Assembly: GCF_039929605.1 (NCBI RefSeq) | Contig: NZ_JBDSQX010000076.1 | Span: forward strand, 1-64,000 | Direction: 5' to 3' | Source of the DNA: Pelomonas sp039929605 | Lineage (GTDB): Bacteria > Pseudomonadota > Gammaproteobacteria > Burkholderiales > Burkholderiaceae_C | Length of the DNA stretch: 64,000 nucleotides | Shown: piece by piece, positions 43,190 to 52,473 of the stretch | Position numbering within the stretch: the stretch's first letter is position 1 | Layout: every line of letters starts with the position of its first letter | Notes under the pieces: generated by a model | Told to the model about the DNA's origin: nothing | Seen by the model: only the letters and a program-made list of their open reading frames with translations | Database searches by the model: none | Made by a program: the position numbers and the translations under genes

Positions 43190-43879
43190 ATGACGACCCG
43201 CCGCCCAGCCATCACCCAGCCTCAGCTCGTGCCCGTCACGAGCGTCGATGACCACCTGCCCGCCGTGCCCGCTGCCGCGCTGACGGCAGAGGCCATCCGC
43301 GCCCGTGTGGCCGCGCTGTCGGCCTGGACGCCCGAGTTCGCCGGCGACGGCGGTCTCTTCTCGGATCGCGAGCCGGCCGGCGCCGCTGTGCTCATTCCTC
43401 TCGTGCAGCGCTCCGAAGGCTTGACGCTGTTGCTGACCCGTCGCACCGACCACCTGCGCGAGCATGCCGGCCAGATCAGCTTCCCCGGTGGCCGTGTCGA
43501 GCCCGAGGACGACGGCCCCGTCGCCACGGCGCTGCGCGAGACCGAGGAGGAAATCGGCCTGGCGCGCGACTACATCCACGTCATCGGCCAGTTGCCTATC
43601 TACTCGACCGTGACGGCCTTCCAGGTGACGCCGGTGATCGCGCTCGTCGAGCCGGGCTTCACGCTCAAGCTCGACGACTTCGAGGTCGCCGAGGCCTTCG
43701 AGGTGCCGTTGGCCTTCCTGATGGATCCGGCCAACCACCGCCACCACACCTTCGAGTTTGGTGGCGCCCAACGCCGCTTCCTGTCCATGCCCTGGCAAGG
43801 GCCGGAGCGCGAGTACTTCGTCTGGGGCGCGACGGCCGCAATGTTGCGCAACCTCTACCGTTTGCTGATGGCCGCCTGA
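43190..43879 (+). CDS. Nudix hydrolase, CoA-pyrophosphatase type
   Basis: The product (229 residues) has the Nudix box GGRVEPEDDGPVATALRE followed by TEEEIGL, preceded by HAGQISFPGG, which is the CoA-pyrophosphatase (NudL/YeaB) signature. It likely cleaves CoA and its oxidised forms to phosphopantetheine products. The C-terminal EYFVWGATAAMLRNLYRLL is typical. It is 23 bases before the CobD-like gene, leaving no room for a cobalamin riboswitch there. Confidence 0.93.
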   Translation: MTTRRPAITQPQLVPVTSVDDHLPAVPAAALTAEAIRARVAALSAWTPEFAGDGGLFSDREPAGAAVLIPLVQRSEGLTLLLTRRTDHLREHAGQISFPGGRVEPEDDGPVATALRETEEEIGLARDYIHVIGQLPIYSTVTAFQVTPVIALVEPGFTLKLDDFEVAEAFEVPLAFLMDPANHRHHTFEFGGAQRRFLSMPWQGPEREYFVWGATAAMLRNLYRLLMAA

Positions 43880-43902
43880 GCGCGCCACTATCATCCCCGC
43901 CC

Positions 43903-44892
43903 ATGAATTTCTTCGCAGTGCTGCTGGCCCTGTTGTGTGAACAACTCAAGCCCCTGAGGCATGGGAATCGCGTGCATCAGTCGGTGATCGACTGGGTACG
44001 CTGGACGGGCCGCAACTTCGACGCGGGGGGTGAACATCACGCCGTCATCGTCTGGGCCATCACCGTCATCGTGCCTGGCCTCGTCCTCGCGCTGGCCTAC
44101 TGGGGCCTGCGCCATTTCAGCCTGCTGCTGGCGCTGGCGCTGAACGTGCTCGTGCTCTACCTGACGCTGGGCTTCCGGCAGTTCAGCCACTACTTCACCG
44201 ATATCCGCGACGCGATGGAGCGCGGTGATGACCTGACCGCGCGGCAGTTGCTGGCCGACTGGCGCCACCTCGACGCCAGCGAGCTGCCCCGCACGGAGCT
44301 GATCCGCCACGTCATTGAGCATTCGCTGCTGGCGGCGCATCGCCATGTCTTCGGCGTGTTCTTCTGGTTCATCGTCTGCTCGACGCTGGGCCTCGGCCCC
44401 GCCGGCGCGGTGCTCTACCGGATGGCCGAGTTCGCGAGTCGCTACTGGGCCTTCAGGAGCCGCACGCTGGACGCACCCACCAACCCGCGCCTGCTGGCGC
44501 TGTCGCGCCAAGCCTTCGTGGTGATCGACCATGTGCCTGCGCGGCTAACGGCGGCCGGCTTTGCCATCGTCGGCAACTTCGAGGAGGCGGTGAACGCCTG
44601 GCGGCGCGACGCCAGCCTGTGGCTGCATCCCAACGAGGGCATCATCCTCGCGTCAGCCGCAGGTGCTGTCGGGCTGCAACTCGGCGGCGCCGCCGCACCC
44701 GGCATCACGCCCGACCGCAGCCGCACCTTCGATGCCGGCTCCGAGCCGGAAGCCACCGGTGCTGCGGGCTCCACGGCCGGTGCGCCGCCGCAGCTCGGCC
44801 ATTTGCAGAGCGTCGTCGGCCTGGTCTGGCGCTCGGTCGTGCTGTGGATGCTGCTGCTGGCGCTGCTTTCTCTTGCCAATCTCGTCGGTTGA
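43903..44892 (+). CDS. CobD/CbiB-family membrane protein
   Basis: The 329-residue product starts with LLALLCEQLKPL, has several hydrophobic spans and ASLWLHPNEGIILASAAGAV near residue 240, like the CobD/CbiB family that attaches aminopropanol to cobyric acid. It is the version found in Burkholderiales beside cobT and cobS. Some of these proteins differ from classical CbiB in key loops, so the name is kept at family level. It is separated from cobT by four bases. Confidence 0.85.
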   Translation: MNFFAVLLALLCEQLKPLRHGNRVHQSVIDWVRWTGRNFDAGGEHHAVIVWAITVIVPGLVLALAYWGLRHFSLLLALALNVLVLYLTLGFRQFSHYFTDIRDAMERGDDLTARQLLADWRHLDASELPRTELIRHVIEHSLLAAHRHVFGVFFWFIVCSTLGLGPAGAVLYRMAEFASRYWAFRSRTLDAPTNPRLLALSRQAFVVIDHVPARLTAAGFAIVGNFEEAVNAWRRDASLWLHPNEGIILASAAGAVGLQLGGAAAPGITPDRSRTFDAGSEPEATGAAGSTAGAPPQLGHLQSVVGLVWRSVVLWMLLLALLSLANLVG

Positions 44893-44896
44893 CCCC

Positions 44897-45922
44897 ATGA
44901 ATTTTCCAGACCTGCCGGCGCTGGCCGAGCCCAGCCTCAGCGTGCGCGTGCGGCATGCGCTCGACCACAAGACCAAACCACTCGGCGCTTTGGGCCGAAT
45001 CGAGGCTCTGGCGTTGCAACTCGCGCTGATCCAGGGCAGCGAGCGACCGGCGTTGCGCGATCCCCAGCTCGTCGTCTACGCGGCCGACCACGGCCTGTCA
45101 CGGCGCGGCGTGTCGGCCTATCCGCGCGAGGTCACGCCGCAGATGGTGGCCAACATGCTGGCCAGCGGCGCGGCCGTGTCGGTGCTGGCGCGGCAGCAGG
45201 GACTGGCATTGACGATCGCCGATTGCGGCGTGGACGCGCCGCTGGCCGAAGGCGCCGTCGACCTGCGCATCGCCAGCGGCACCGCAGATGCGAGCGCCGG
45301 CCCGGCGATGAGCATCGAGCAGGCCGAGCGGGCGCTGCGCAACGGCATGGCGCTTGTCGAGCGCCTGCCGGGCAACGCGCTGCTGCTGGGCGAGATGGGC
45401 ATCGGCAACACCTCGTCGGCCAGCCTGCTGATGCAGCGGCTGACGGGCCTGCCGCTGGCCGATTGCGTCGGCCGTGGTACGGGGCTGGACGACGCCGGCC
45501 TAGCGCGCAAGCTCGCCGTGCTCGGCGAGGCGCTGGTCGTGAATGCCGGTGCGCAGACGCCGCTGCAGGTCGCTGCGGCGCTCGGCGGCTTCGAGATCGT
45601 CACGATGGCCGGCAGCGTCATCGCTGCAGCGGCGCAGCGCCGGGTTGTGCTGGTCGATGGCTTCATCACGACAGCTGCCGTGGTGCTGGCCGAAGCGCTG
45701 CGCCCGGGCGTGCTGGCGGCCTGCGTGTTTGCCCATCGCTCGGCCGAGGGGCCGCATGCGCGTTGGCTGCAGCAGCTCGGCGTGCGCCCGCTGCTGGACC
45801 TGGACCTGCGCCTGGGCGAAGGCAGCGGCGCAGCGTTGGCCTGGCCGCTGTTGACGGCGGCCTGCGCGCTGCTGGCCGACATGGCCAGCTTCGACAGCGC
45901 CGGCGTCAGCAACCGCGACTGA
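44897..45922 (+). CDS. cobT: Nicotinate-nucleotide:dimethylbenzimidazole phosphoribosyltransferase
   Basis: This enzyme makes alpha-ribazole phosphate, the lower ligand precursor of cobalamin. The 341-residue product has the family motifs VYAADHGLSRRGVSAYP, EMGIGNTSSASLL and VGRGTGLDD, plus the catalytic Glu in LRLGEGSGAALA near the end. The start at 44897 gives the family N-terminus. It is coupled to cobS by close spacing. Confidence 0.95.
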   Translation: MNFPDLPALAEPSLSVRVRHALDHKTKPLGALGRIEALALQLALIQGSERPALRDPQLVVYAADHGLSRRGVSAYPREVTPQMVANMLASGAAVSVLARQQGLALTIADCGVDAPLAEGAVDLRIASGTADASAGPAMSIEQAERALRNGMALVERLPGNALLLGEMGIGNTSSASLLMQRLTGLPLADCVGRGTGLDDAGLARKLAVLGEALVVNAGAQTPLQVAAALGGFEIVTMAGSVIAAAAQRRVVLVDGFITTAAVVLAEALRPGVLAACVFAHRSAEGPHARWLQQLGVRPLLDLDLRLGEGSGAALAWPLLTAACALLADMASFDSAGVSNRD

Positions 45923-45926
45923 TGCG

Positions 45927-46688
45927 ATGAGGTTGTTCCTCGTCGCGCTGCAGTTCCTGACGCGGCTGCCGGTGCGGCTGAGCCGCTTCGAGCCGGGCTG
46001 GCTGAACGACTGCGTTCGGCACTTTCCCTTGGTGGGCGCGTTAGTGGGCGCGGTGGGTGCGGCGGTGCTGGTTGGCGCCTCGCATTTGTGGCCCGCCTGG
46101 GCCGCTGCGGTGCTCGCGCTCGCGGCCACGGTCGCGTTGACCGGCGGCTTCCACGAAGACGGCCTGGCCGATACCTTCGACGCGCTGGGCGGTGTGGTCC
46201 CGCGCGACAAGGCGCTGGCCATCATGAAGGACTCGCGCATCGGCAGCTACGGCGCGCTGGCGCTGGGCCTGTCGCTGCTGTTGCGCGCGGCGCTGCTGGC
46301 TGTGCTGGCGGCGCGGCCCATGCTCGGCGCGGTGGCGGCGCTGCTGGCCAGCCACGCGCTGGCGCGTGCCGCGGCCGTGGGCGTGATGGTCAGCCTGCCT
46401 TACGGTGGCGACGCCGAGCACGCCAAGGCCAAGCCACTGGCCCTGGCGGTGGCGCCGCGCAACTTCGTCATCGCGCTGGGCTGGTGCGGGCTGCTGGTGA
46501 TTGCGCTGGCAGCGGTTGGCGTCTACGTGCCGAAGCTGGGGGCCGCCGTTGCCGCTGCGACGCTTGTCGCGCTGCTGATGCGCCAGTGGCTGAAACGCCG
46601 CTTGGGCGGCTACACCGGCGACGGCCTGGGTGCCACCGAGCAACTGGCCGAGATTGCCGTGCTGCTGGCCTTCACGGCGGCGCTGTGA
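45927..46688 (+). CDS. cobS: Adenosylcobinamide-GDP ribazoletransferase (cobalamin synthase)
   Basis: CobS is the membrane enzyme that joins adenosylcobinamide-GDP and alpha-ribazole. The 253-residue product begins FLVALQFLTRLPV, has the metal-binding signature GGFHEDGLADTFDALGG, and a GSYG-type loop DSRIGSYGALAL. Several hydrophobic spans follow, ending YTGDGLGATEQLAE. It shares one base with the phosphatase gene start (TGATG). Confidence 0.95.
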   Translation: MRLFLVALQFLTRLPVRLSRFEPGWLNDCVRHFPLVGALVGAVGAAVLVGASHLWPAWAAAVLALAATVALTGGFHEDGLADTFDALGGVVPRDKALAIMKDSRIGSYGALALGLSLLLRAALLAVLAARPMLGAVAALLASHALARAAAVGVMVSLPYGGDAEHAKAKPLALAVAPRNFVIALGWCGLLVIALAAVGVYVPKLGAAVAAATLVALLMRQWLKRRLGGYTGDGLGATEQLAEIAVLLAFTAAL

Positions 46689-47209
46689 TGTTCACGGTCT
46701 GGCGCCACCCGCGACCGCTGGCGGCCGAGGGGCGCTGCATCGGCGGGCGTACCGACCTCGCCGTCGACCCGCGCAAGGCCAAGCGCCTGGCTCACCGCAT
46801 CCGCGCCCACGCCCGCCGCCACGGCCTGCCGCGCGAGGTCGTCACGTCGCCGCTCGTGCGCGCGGCGGCGGTCGGGCACTGGCTGGCGCGCTGGGGCTTT
46901 CTCTGGCGAGTCGATGCCGCGTTGGCGGAGATGGATTTCGGCGCCTGGGACGGCCAGCCGTGGAACGACATCCCGCCCGCCCACTTCGAACGCTGGATGG
47001 CCGACTTCTGCGGCTTCGACTTCGAGGGCGGCGAGTCACTGAATGCGCTGCTGGTGCGCGCCAAGGCCTGGCAGCCGCCCTGCGCGCTCGCCGTGGGGCA
47101 TGGCGGCTGGATCAACGCGCGGCACTGGCCGGGCGGGCCGCCGACACCGTCGAACTGGCCCGCCCCGCCTGCCTACGGTCAGCCTACTTCAGCACAGTCT
47201 GCTGCATGA
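46688..47209 (+). CDS. cobC: Histidine phosphatase family protein, alpha-ribazole phosphatase-like
   Basis: The product (173 residues) lies at the end of the cob group and probably dephosphorylates alpha-ribazole 5'-phosphate. The catalytic N-terminal motif, usually RHG, reads VWRHPRP, so the Gly is Pro. The second histidine motif GHGGWIN and the acid/loop EMDFGAWDGQPWNDI are normal for CobC. It overlaps the cobS stop by one base and its last 26 bases overlap the convergent S9 peptidase gene. Confidence 0.85.
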   Translation: MFTVWRHPRPLAAEGRCIGGRTDLAVDPRKAKRLAHRIRAHARRHGLPREVVTSPLVRAAAVGHWLARWGFLWRVDAALAEMDFGAWDGQPWNDIPPAHFERWMADFCGFDFEGGESLNALLVRAKAWQPPCALAVGHGGWINARHWPGGPPTPSNWPAPPAYGQPTSAQSAA

Positions 47210-49196
47210 ACAGGACCGTCGCGTAGAACTGGTAGTCCTGGTTCTCCTTCTTCTGGAACCCATGGCCTTCGTTCTCGGCGCGCAGATACCAGACCGGCGT
47301 GCCGCTCTCGCGAACCTTGGCCACGATCTGCTCGGCCTCGGTGTAGGGCACGCGCGGGTCGTTCTTGCCCTGGATGACGAACAGCGGCTTCTTGATCTTC
47401 GCCACATTGGTCAGCGGCGAGATCGCTTCCAGGTGCGCCTTCATGGCCGGGTCGCGCTCATCGCCGTACTCGACGCGGCGCAGGTCGCGGCGGTAGCTCT
47501 CGGTGTTGTTCAGGAAGGTCACGAAGTGCGAGATGCCGACCACGTCGACGGCGCCAGCGATGCGGTCGGCGTAGTTCGTCGACACGGCCAACGTCATATA
47601 GCCACCGTAGCTACCGCCGGTGACGAGCACGCGCGAAGCATCGAGGTCGGGCTGGGTGGCGATCCAGTCCAGCAGGGCGCCGATGTCCTTGACCGAGTCC
47701 TCGCGCTTGAAGCCGTTGTCCATCGCCAGGAAGCTCTTGCCGTAGCCGGCTGAGCCGCGCACGTTGGGCTGGATCAACACCATGCCGAGCTCTTGCACGT
47801 AGTAGGCGTTGCGGCCGAGGAAGCCGACGCTGGCTTGGCTTTCCGGTCCGCCGTGGATGGAGATCAGCACCGGGCGCTTGCCGCTGAACTTCTTGGGCGG
47901 CGGCGTCAGCAGGCCCGAGATGGTCGTGCCGTCAAAGCTCTTCCAGCGCACGATCTTCTGCTCGGTGAATGCAGCCGTGGCTATGCCCGGGGGCGCGTAG
48001 GCGCGCGTCCATTGTTGGACCTTGCCGTCCGTGCCCAGCGAGTAGATCTGGCCGGGGCCCTGGGCGTTGTTGATCGAGAAGGCCAACTCGCCGCGGGCGT
48101 GGTCGTAGGACGCCGTACCGACAGTGCCGTTAGGCAAGGCAGCCGGCGCCGGCACTTCCTTGGCCGTTGCCGTATCGAAGAAGTGCAGTTCGTCGCGCCC
48201 GTCGACATTGAACTGGGCCGCCAAGCGGCTGCCGTCTTCGGTCAAGGTGACGCCGCTGACGTCCCATGGGATATGGCTGCTGATACGGGTGATGGCGCCG
48301 CTGGCCAAGTCCAGCTTCATCAACTCGCGGAACTCGCCGGCGCGGTCGCTGGCGATCCACAGCGTGCGGCCGTCGGGCGCCCAGCCGGCCGGCGAATACG
48401 TCGCCTTGGCCTCCTGGCTGTCCATGGCTGGCACCACGCGCTTGGGCACACCGCTGTCCAGATCCAGCATCCAGATCTGCGACTCATTCGCCGACAGATA
48501 GCGCGTCAGCGTCAAGAGGCGTTCGTCGGGCGACGGGCGGCTCGCCACCCAGCCGCCGCCTTCCAGTTCGGCCAACTTGCGGCGGCCTTCGGGCTTGACG
48601 GGGTCCATCAGCCACAGCGTCGTCGTGATCTTGGTGCGCGTACCGCCCTGGGCCGTGCGGTCGATGGGCACTGACGAGTAAACGAGCTGGCCGCTCTTGC
48701 GCAGCCAGGTGTTGATCGAGTGGCGCTCGTCGGGGCTGGTCAGCAGCACTGGCTGCGCGCCGGCCTCGTTAAGCGCCAGGCGGTAGATCTGCGCGACCTC
48801 GTTGCCGCCGGTGGCGCGCTCGAAAACGATGTACTGACCGGTGCGCGGCTCGTAGCTGGCGCGGGCCACCGGGTCGATGCCGTCGGTCAGCTGTTCGCCG
48901 TCGGTCAGCGGCGTGGTCACGCGGAAGATCTGCGCCGTGTTGGCGCCGGCCTTGCGGTGGCTGACGAGCATCTCGCGCTGCGTCGGATGCCAGTCCGAGA
49001 AGGTGTGGCCGCGGAAGTCGTTGTAGCGGCCGACGGCGTCGGCCAGGCTTTGCGGCACGGCGGGAATGCCCTGCACGACGAGGTTGGCGTTGGGCGTGAC
49101 GATGGCTTGCGGCGGCGTGGGCGGAGTGGACGTGGAGGCGCAGGCCGCCAGCAGGGTGCTGCCGAGCGCGTACAGGGAAAGACGGATCATGGTCAT
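47184..49196 (-). CDS. Lipoprotein S9-family prolyl oligopeptidase-like peptidase
   Basis: The product has 670 residues. The N-terminus is a lipoprotein signal (LSLYALGSTLLAAC), followed by a beta-propeller of about 350 residues and a C-terminal alpha/beta-hydrolase. The catalytic triad is Ser in GGSYGGY, Asp in GKNDPRVP and His in NEGHGF. The family includes acylaminoacyl-peptidases and dipeptidyl peptidases. It is anchored in the envelope and likely trims peptides there. An alternative start two codons in is possible. It ends convergently with the cobC-like gene. Confidence 0.93.
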   Translation of the reverse strand: MTMIRLSLYALGSTLLAACASTSTPPTPPQAIVTPNANLVVQGIPAVPQSLADAVGRYNDFRGHTFSDWHPTQREMLVSHRKAGANTAQIFRVTTPLTDGEQLTDGIDPVARASYEPRTGQYIVFERATGGNEVAQIYRLALNEAGAQPVLLTSPDERHSINTWLRKSGQLVYSSVPIDRTAQGGTRTKITTTLWLMDPVKPEGRRKLAELEGGGWVASRPSPDERLLTLTRYLSANESQIWMLDLDSGVPKRVVPAMDSQEAKATYSPAGWAPDGRTLWIASDRAGEFRELMKLDLASGAITRISSHIPWDVSGVTLTEDGSRLAAQFNVDGRDELHFFDTATAKEVPAPAALPNGTVGTASYDHARGELAFSINNAQGPGQIYSLGTDGKVQQWTRAYAPPGIATAAFTEQKIVRWKSFDGTTISGLLTPPPKKFSGKRPVLISIHGGPESQASVGFLGRNAYYVQELGMVLIQPNVRGSAGYGKSFLAMDNGFKREDSVKDIGALLDWIATQPDLDASRVLVTGGSYGGYMTLAVSTNYADRIAGAVDVVGISHFVTFLNNTESYRRDLRRVEYGDERDPAMKAHLEAISPLTNVAKIKKPLFVIQGKNDPRVPYTEAEQIVAKVRESGTPVWYLRAENEGHGFQKKENQDYQFYATVLFMQQTVLK

Positions 49197-49276
49197 GGCG
49201 TCAAAAAGGCAAATGAGCGCTTGAAGCGCCCATTTTCGTGGCAGTCAAACTCGGGTCTAACCCGCCATGCTGTTGG

Positions 49277-50149
49277 TCATGCCGTCTGCTGGATGCCGGC
49301 GATCAGCCAGCCTTCGCCGGACTGGACCAGATGCCAGACTTCGTCGAAGTTCTCAGTGGTCGCCGCGTTGTCTTCACGCACCTCGCCCCAGAAGCGCACC
49401 GAGACGATCTGCTCGCCGTTCTCGGTGGCGACGTCGACGACGCTGGCGTCCAGCCGCGACACCTCGGTCTGCTGCTTGCCGCCGCCGCGCTCCAGCAGGT
49501 CGTGCTGGATGCTGGCGTACATCTGCGGCGTGGTGAAGCGGCGCAGGTCGGCTTGGTCGCCGGTGTCGTTGGCGGCTTGCATGCGGAGGAACACCTGCTT
49601 GGCGATCTTCTCGAAGCCTGCAGCATCGAAGCCAGCCGGCACGGTCGACACGGCAGCGGCAGTCGCTGCGGGGGCCACCGAAGCTTGCGGATTCCACGCC
49701 GGCTGCTGCTGCGGTTGCGCGTTGAAGTTCATGCCATTGGCGCCTGCCAGTTGCGGCGCCTTCGGTGCGGCGAAGCGGCGCATCAGGAAGCGGATGACGA
49801 ACACGGCCGCCAGGCCGAGCAGCATCATCGTCATGACGTTGGCCAGGCCTTCACCAAAGCCGAAATGGCTGGCCAGTGCGGCAAGCCCCAAGCCAGCGGC
49901 CAGACCGGCGAGCGGGCCCATCCACGAGCGCTTGGGCGCAGCAGCGGCGGCCGGCGTGGTGGCAGCCTGCTTGGCTGCCCCGGCTTGCTGCGGCGACCCA
50001 GGCTGCTGGGCGGGCGGCGTGTGCGGCGTCGTCTGCGTTGGCGTGGTGCGCTTCATGCCACCGCCACCCAGGCGCTTGGCCTCGGCGTCGTGGACGGGCA
50101 GGGCGAAGGCCAGCAGGGCGGCCAGGCTCACAGCAAGAATGCGGTTCAC
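49277..50149 (-). CDS. Tim44-like domain protein
   Basis: The 290-residue product has a signal peptide or anchor (ILAVSLAALLAFALPVHD), a long Pro/Gln/Ala-rich linker, two hydrophobic spans (WMGPLAGLAAGLGLAALAS and MTMMLLGLAAVFVIRFLMR) and a C-terminal Tim44-like domain (FEKIAKQVFLRMQAANDTG, then EVWHLVQSGEGWLIAGIQQ). Bacterial members are membrane-tethered and poorly understood. It is alone between the SDR gene upstream and the S9 peptidase downstream on the same strand. Confidence 0.88.
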   Translation of the reverse strand: MNRILAVSLAALLAFALPVHDAEAKRLGGGGMKRTTPTQTTPHTPPAQQPGSPQQAGAAKQAATTPAAAAAPKRSWMGPLAGLAAGLGLAALASHFGFGEGLANVMTMMLLGLAAVFVIRFLMRRFAAPKAPQLAGANGMNFNAQPQQQPAWNPQASVAPAATAAAVSTVPAGFDAAGFEKIAKQVFLRMQAANDTGDQADLRRFTTPQMYASIQHDLLERGGGKQQTEVSRLDASVVDVATENGEQIVSVRFWGEVREDNAATTENFDEVWHLVQSGEGWLIAGIQQTA

Positions 50150-50209
50150 GTGAAGTCTCCAGAAGATGGGGAATGAGCCCAGCGTCGCTGATGGCTCAGC
50201 TCATCATCT

Positions 50210-50914
50210 TCATGCATCTCGGATATCGGCAACGATGGTTTTTCCGAAGTCTGACCGCGCTAGAAACTGAATGATGGCGGTTGCCGTGGCCTCGGCGGTC
50301 TGCAGCTGACCGCCGTCCTTCAGCCCTTGGAAGCGTGTCTGCTCCGGGAAGCGGGCCGGGTCGGCCCCGCGCAGTTGCAGCTGCATGTCGGTGTCGATGA
50401 CGCCGGGCGCCAGGGACACGATGCCGACGTCGGGCACTTCGAGCGCCAGCGCCCGGCTCAGGTGGTCCAACCCCGCCTTGATGGCGCAGTAGGCTGCACT
50501 GCCGGCCATGGCGCGGCGGCCCAGGCCGGAGGAGATGTTGAGGATGCGCCGCGTGGGTACCGTGCCCGTTTCTGCGAGGAAGACACGGCTCAGCAGCGTC
50601 GGCGCTTCTAGGCCGACGCGCAGCGCGGCAGCCAACTCGGCCAGATCGGCTGCGGCAAGCGGCCCCGGGGCGCTCAGCAGCGCGGCGTTGTTGACGAGCG
50701 TGGCGCTGGCCCAACCGGGGTTGGCGCGCAGCCAGGCCTGCAGGCGTTCGGCGGCGGGCAGCGGGTCGGCGAGGTCGAGCGTCCATTGCTCGGCCTTGAG
50801 CGCCGGGTTGGCGCGGCGGGCGATGCCGATGACGGCGTTGCCGGTCGCGCTGAGTTGCTGCACAAGGGCGGCGCCGAGGCCGCGTGAGCTGCCGGTGACG
50901 ATGTAGAGATGCAT
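50210..50914 (-). CDS. Short-chain dehydrogenase/reductase
   Basis: The 234-residue product shows classical SDR motifs: TGSSRGLG for cofactor binding, NNAA, catalytic Ser in NISSGLG, YCAIK (YxxxK with I for x) and the PG motif SLAPGVIDTDM. The cofactor preference is probably NADP(H), from the Arg after the Gly motif and the RR pair in IARRANP. Substrate is unknown; it resembles sepiapterin-reductase-like SDRs. It follows the RluA-type gene by three bases on the same strand. Confidence 0.9.
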   Translation of the reverse strand: MHLYIVTGSSRGLGAALVQQLSATGNAVIGIARRANPALKAEQWTLDLADPLPAAERLQAWLRANPGWASATLVNNAALLSAPGPLAAADLAELAAALRVGLEAPTLLSRVFLAETGTVPTRRILNISSGLGRRAMAGSAAYCAIKAGLDHLSRALALEVPDVGIVSLAPGVIDTDMQLQLRGADPARFPEQTRFQGLKDGGQLQTAEATATAIIQFLARSDFGKTIVADIRDA

Positions 50915-50917
50915 GGT

Positions 50918-51508
50918 TCAGAACTCCGGTGGGCAGACGAAGTGCAGGCCGCCGATGAGCAACTCGCTGGCATGCAGCAGCAGGCGCGGCCTGGCAGCGG
51001 CGATGTGCGGCGCAGCGTAGAGGGTGTCGCCCAGCATGGCGTGGCCGACATGGGCGAGGTGGACGCGGAGCTGGTGGGTGCGGCCGGTGAGCGGCTCCAG
51101 CGCGACGCGCGTGTGCAGGCCTTCGTGCGCCAGCACGCGCCAGCGCGTCTGCGAGGGCTTGCCGCGGGCGACGTCGACCTGCTGCCGCGGGCGGTTGGGC
51201 CAGTCGGCGCCGATGGGCAGGTCGATCAGGCCTTCGCCGTCGAGCCTGCCGGCGATGATGGCGACGTAGAGCTTGCCGACGCGGCGTTCAGCGAAGTCGG
51301 CGCTGAGTTCGCGCTGGGCCCGCAGGCCGCGAGCGAACAGCAGCAGGCCGGACGTCGCCTGGTCAAGACGATGCACGACGAGGGCGTCGGGATAGAGCTG
51401 TTGCACGCGCGCGATGGCGCAGTCGGCCTCGGTGCGGCCCGGCACGCTGAGCATGCCGGCCGGCTTGTCGATGACGACGAGGCGGTCGTCCGCGTGCAGC
51501 ACCCGCAT
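50918..51508 (-). CDS. RluA-type rRNA/tRNA pseudouridine synthase
   Basis: The 196-residue product lacks an S4 domain and has the RluA catalytic motif HRLDQATSGLLLFAR (catalytic Asp), with VVIDKPAGMLSVPG before it and PLTGRTHQLRVHLAH after it. It resembles RluA itself, which modifies 23S position 746 and tRNA position 32, or a related single-domain member. The start at 51508 shares one base with the stop of the exporter gene (TGATG); a much longer frame upstream is antisense to real genes and rejected. Confidence 0.92.
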   Translation of the reverse strand: MRVLHADDRLVVIDKPAGMLSVPGRTEADCAIARVQQLYPDALVVHRLDQATSGLLLFARGLRAQRELSADFAERRVGKLYVAIIAGRLDGEGLIDLPIGADWPNRPRQQVDVARGKPSQTRWRVLAHEGLHTRVALEPLTGRTHQLRVHLAHVGHAMLGDTLYAAPHIAAARPRLLLHASELLIGGLHFVCPPEF

Positions 51509-52410
51509 CAGCGCGACGACACGACGATGCCCGCCGCGATCAGCGCGAAGGCCACGCCGTGGTACCAGGCCGGCGCCAGGCCCAGCAGCGCGGCCGAGAT
51601 GATGGCCGCGAACACGGGTGTCAGGTTGACGAAGAAGCCCGCCAGCGCCGGGCCGGCCTCGGCCACGCCCAGGCCCCAGCAGCGGTAGGCGATCAGCGAC
51701 GGGCCGATGGCCACATAGGCCAGCACGACGACCAGCATCGGGCTCCAGTGGATGGCGGCCGGTGCCACGGTTTGCTCCACGCCGGCGGCGAGGCCCGAGA
51801 AGACCACGCCGAACATCAGCTGCGACATCAGCGACTCGGCCCAGTTCCAGTCCGGCTTCTCGCCGGCGCGCAACCCCTTGGCCGGCCGCGCCAGCATCCA
51901 CGAGTAGATGGCCCACGTGAAGATGGCCACCAGCATGAGCAGATCGCCCGGCACGAAGTGCACGGCCAGCAGTGCCGCCGGGTCGCCGCGCGCGATGACC
52001 AGGGCGACGCCTAGCAGCGACAGCGCCGCACCGGCGAGTTGCCGCCGTGTCGGCTTCACGCCGTAGAAGACGGCGCCCACGCCCAGCATCCATACCGGCA
52101 TGCTGGCGGTGATGAGCGTCACGTTCAGTGGCGACGAGGTGTGCAACGCCAGGTATTGCAGCGCGTTGTAGCAACCCATGCCGAGGAACCCCAGCCAGGC
52201 CAGGCCGCGCCAGCGCACGAGCGCCTCGCGCGGCCGGGCCAGCAGCCGCCAGGCCAGCGGCGCCAGCAGCAGGAAGGCCAGCCCCCAGCGCAGCGCGTTC
52301 AGCGTCATCGGCGGGATGGCGTCGCGCACCAGCCGCCCGACCACCGCGTTGCCGGCCCACAGCAGCGGCGGCAGGGTCAACAGCAGGGCGAGGCGTGGGG
52401 TCAGCTTCAT
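51508..52410 (-). CDS. EamA/DMT-family exporter
   Basis: The 300-residue product has ten predicted spans in two EamA halves: LWAGNAVVGRLVRDAIPPM opens the first and PGDLLMLVAIFTWAIYSWML the second. Such proteins export amino acids or other small metabolites; substrate is unknown. The start at 52410 gives the usual short cytoplasmic leader. It diverges from the quinone oxidoreductase gene with 63 bases between starts. Confidence 0.93.
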   Translation of the reverse strand: MKLTPRLALLLTLPPLLWAGNAVVGRLVRDAIPPMTLNALRWGLAFLLLAPLAWRLLARPREALVRWRGLAWLGFLGMGCYNALQYLALHTSSPLNVTLITASMPVWMLGVGAVFYGVKPTRRQLAGAALSLLGVALVIARGDPAALLAVHFVPGDLLMLVAIFTWAIYSWMLARPAKGLRAGEKPDWNWAESLMSQLMFGVVFSGLAAGVEQTVAPAAIHWSPMLVVVLAYVAIGPSLIAYRCWGLGVAEAGPALAGFFVNLTPVFAAIISAALLGLAPAWYHGVAFALIAAGIVVSSR

Positions 52411-52473
52411 CGGCGGCGGCGCGGCGTGCAAAGGGCTGGCACGATAGCTGACCTTACAAATCGGAGCTGCCTC

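Noticed and set aside
43880..43902. Cobalamin riboswitch before the cob genes
   Set aside because: Only 23 bases separate the Nudix stop and the CobD-like start, too few for the structure, and no B12-box was seen.
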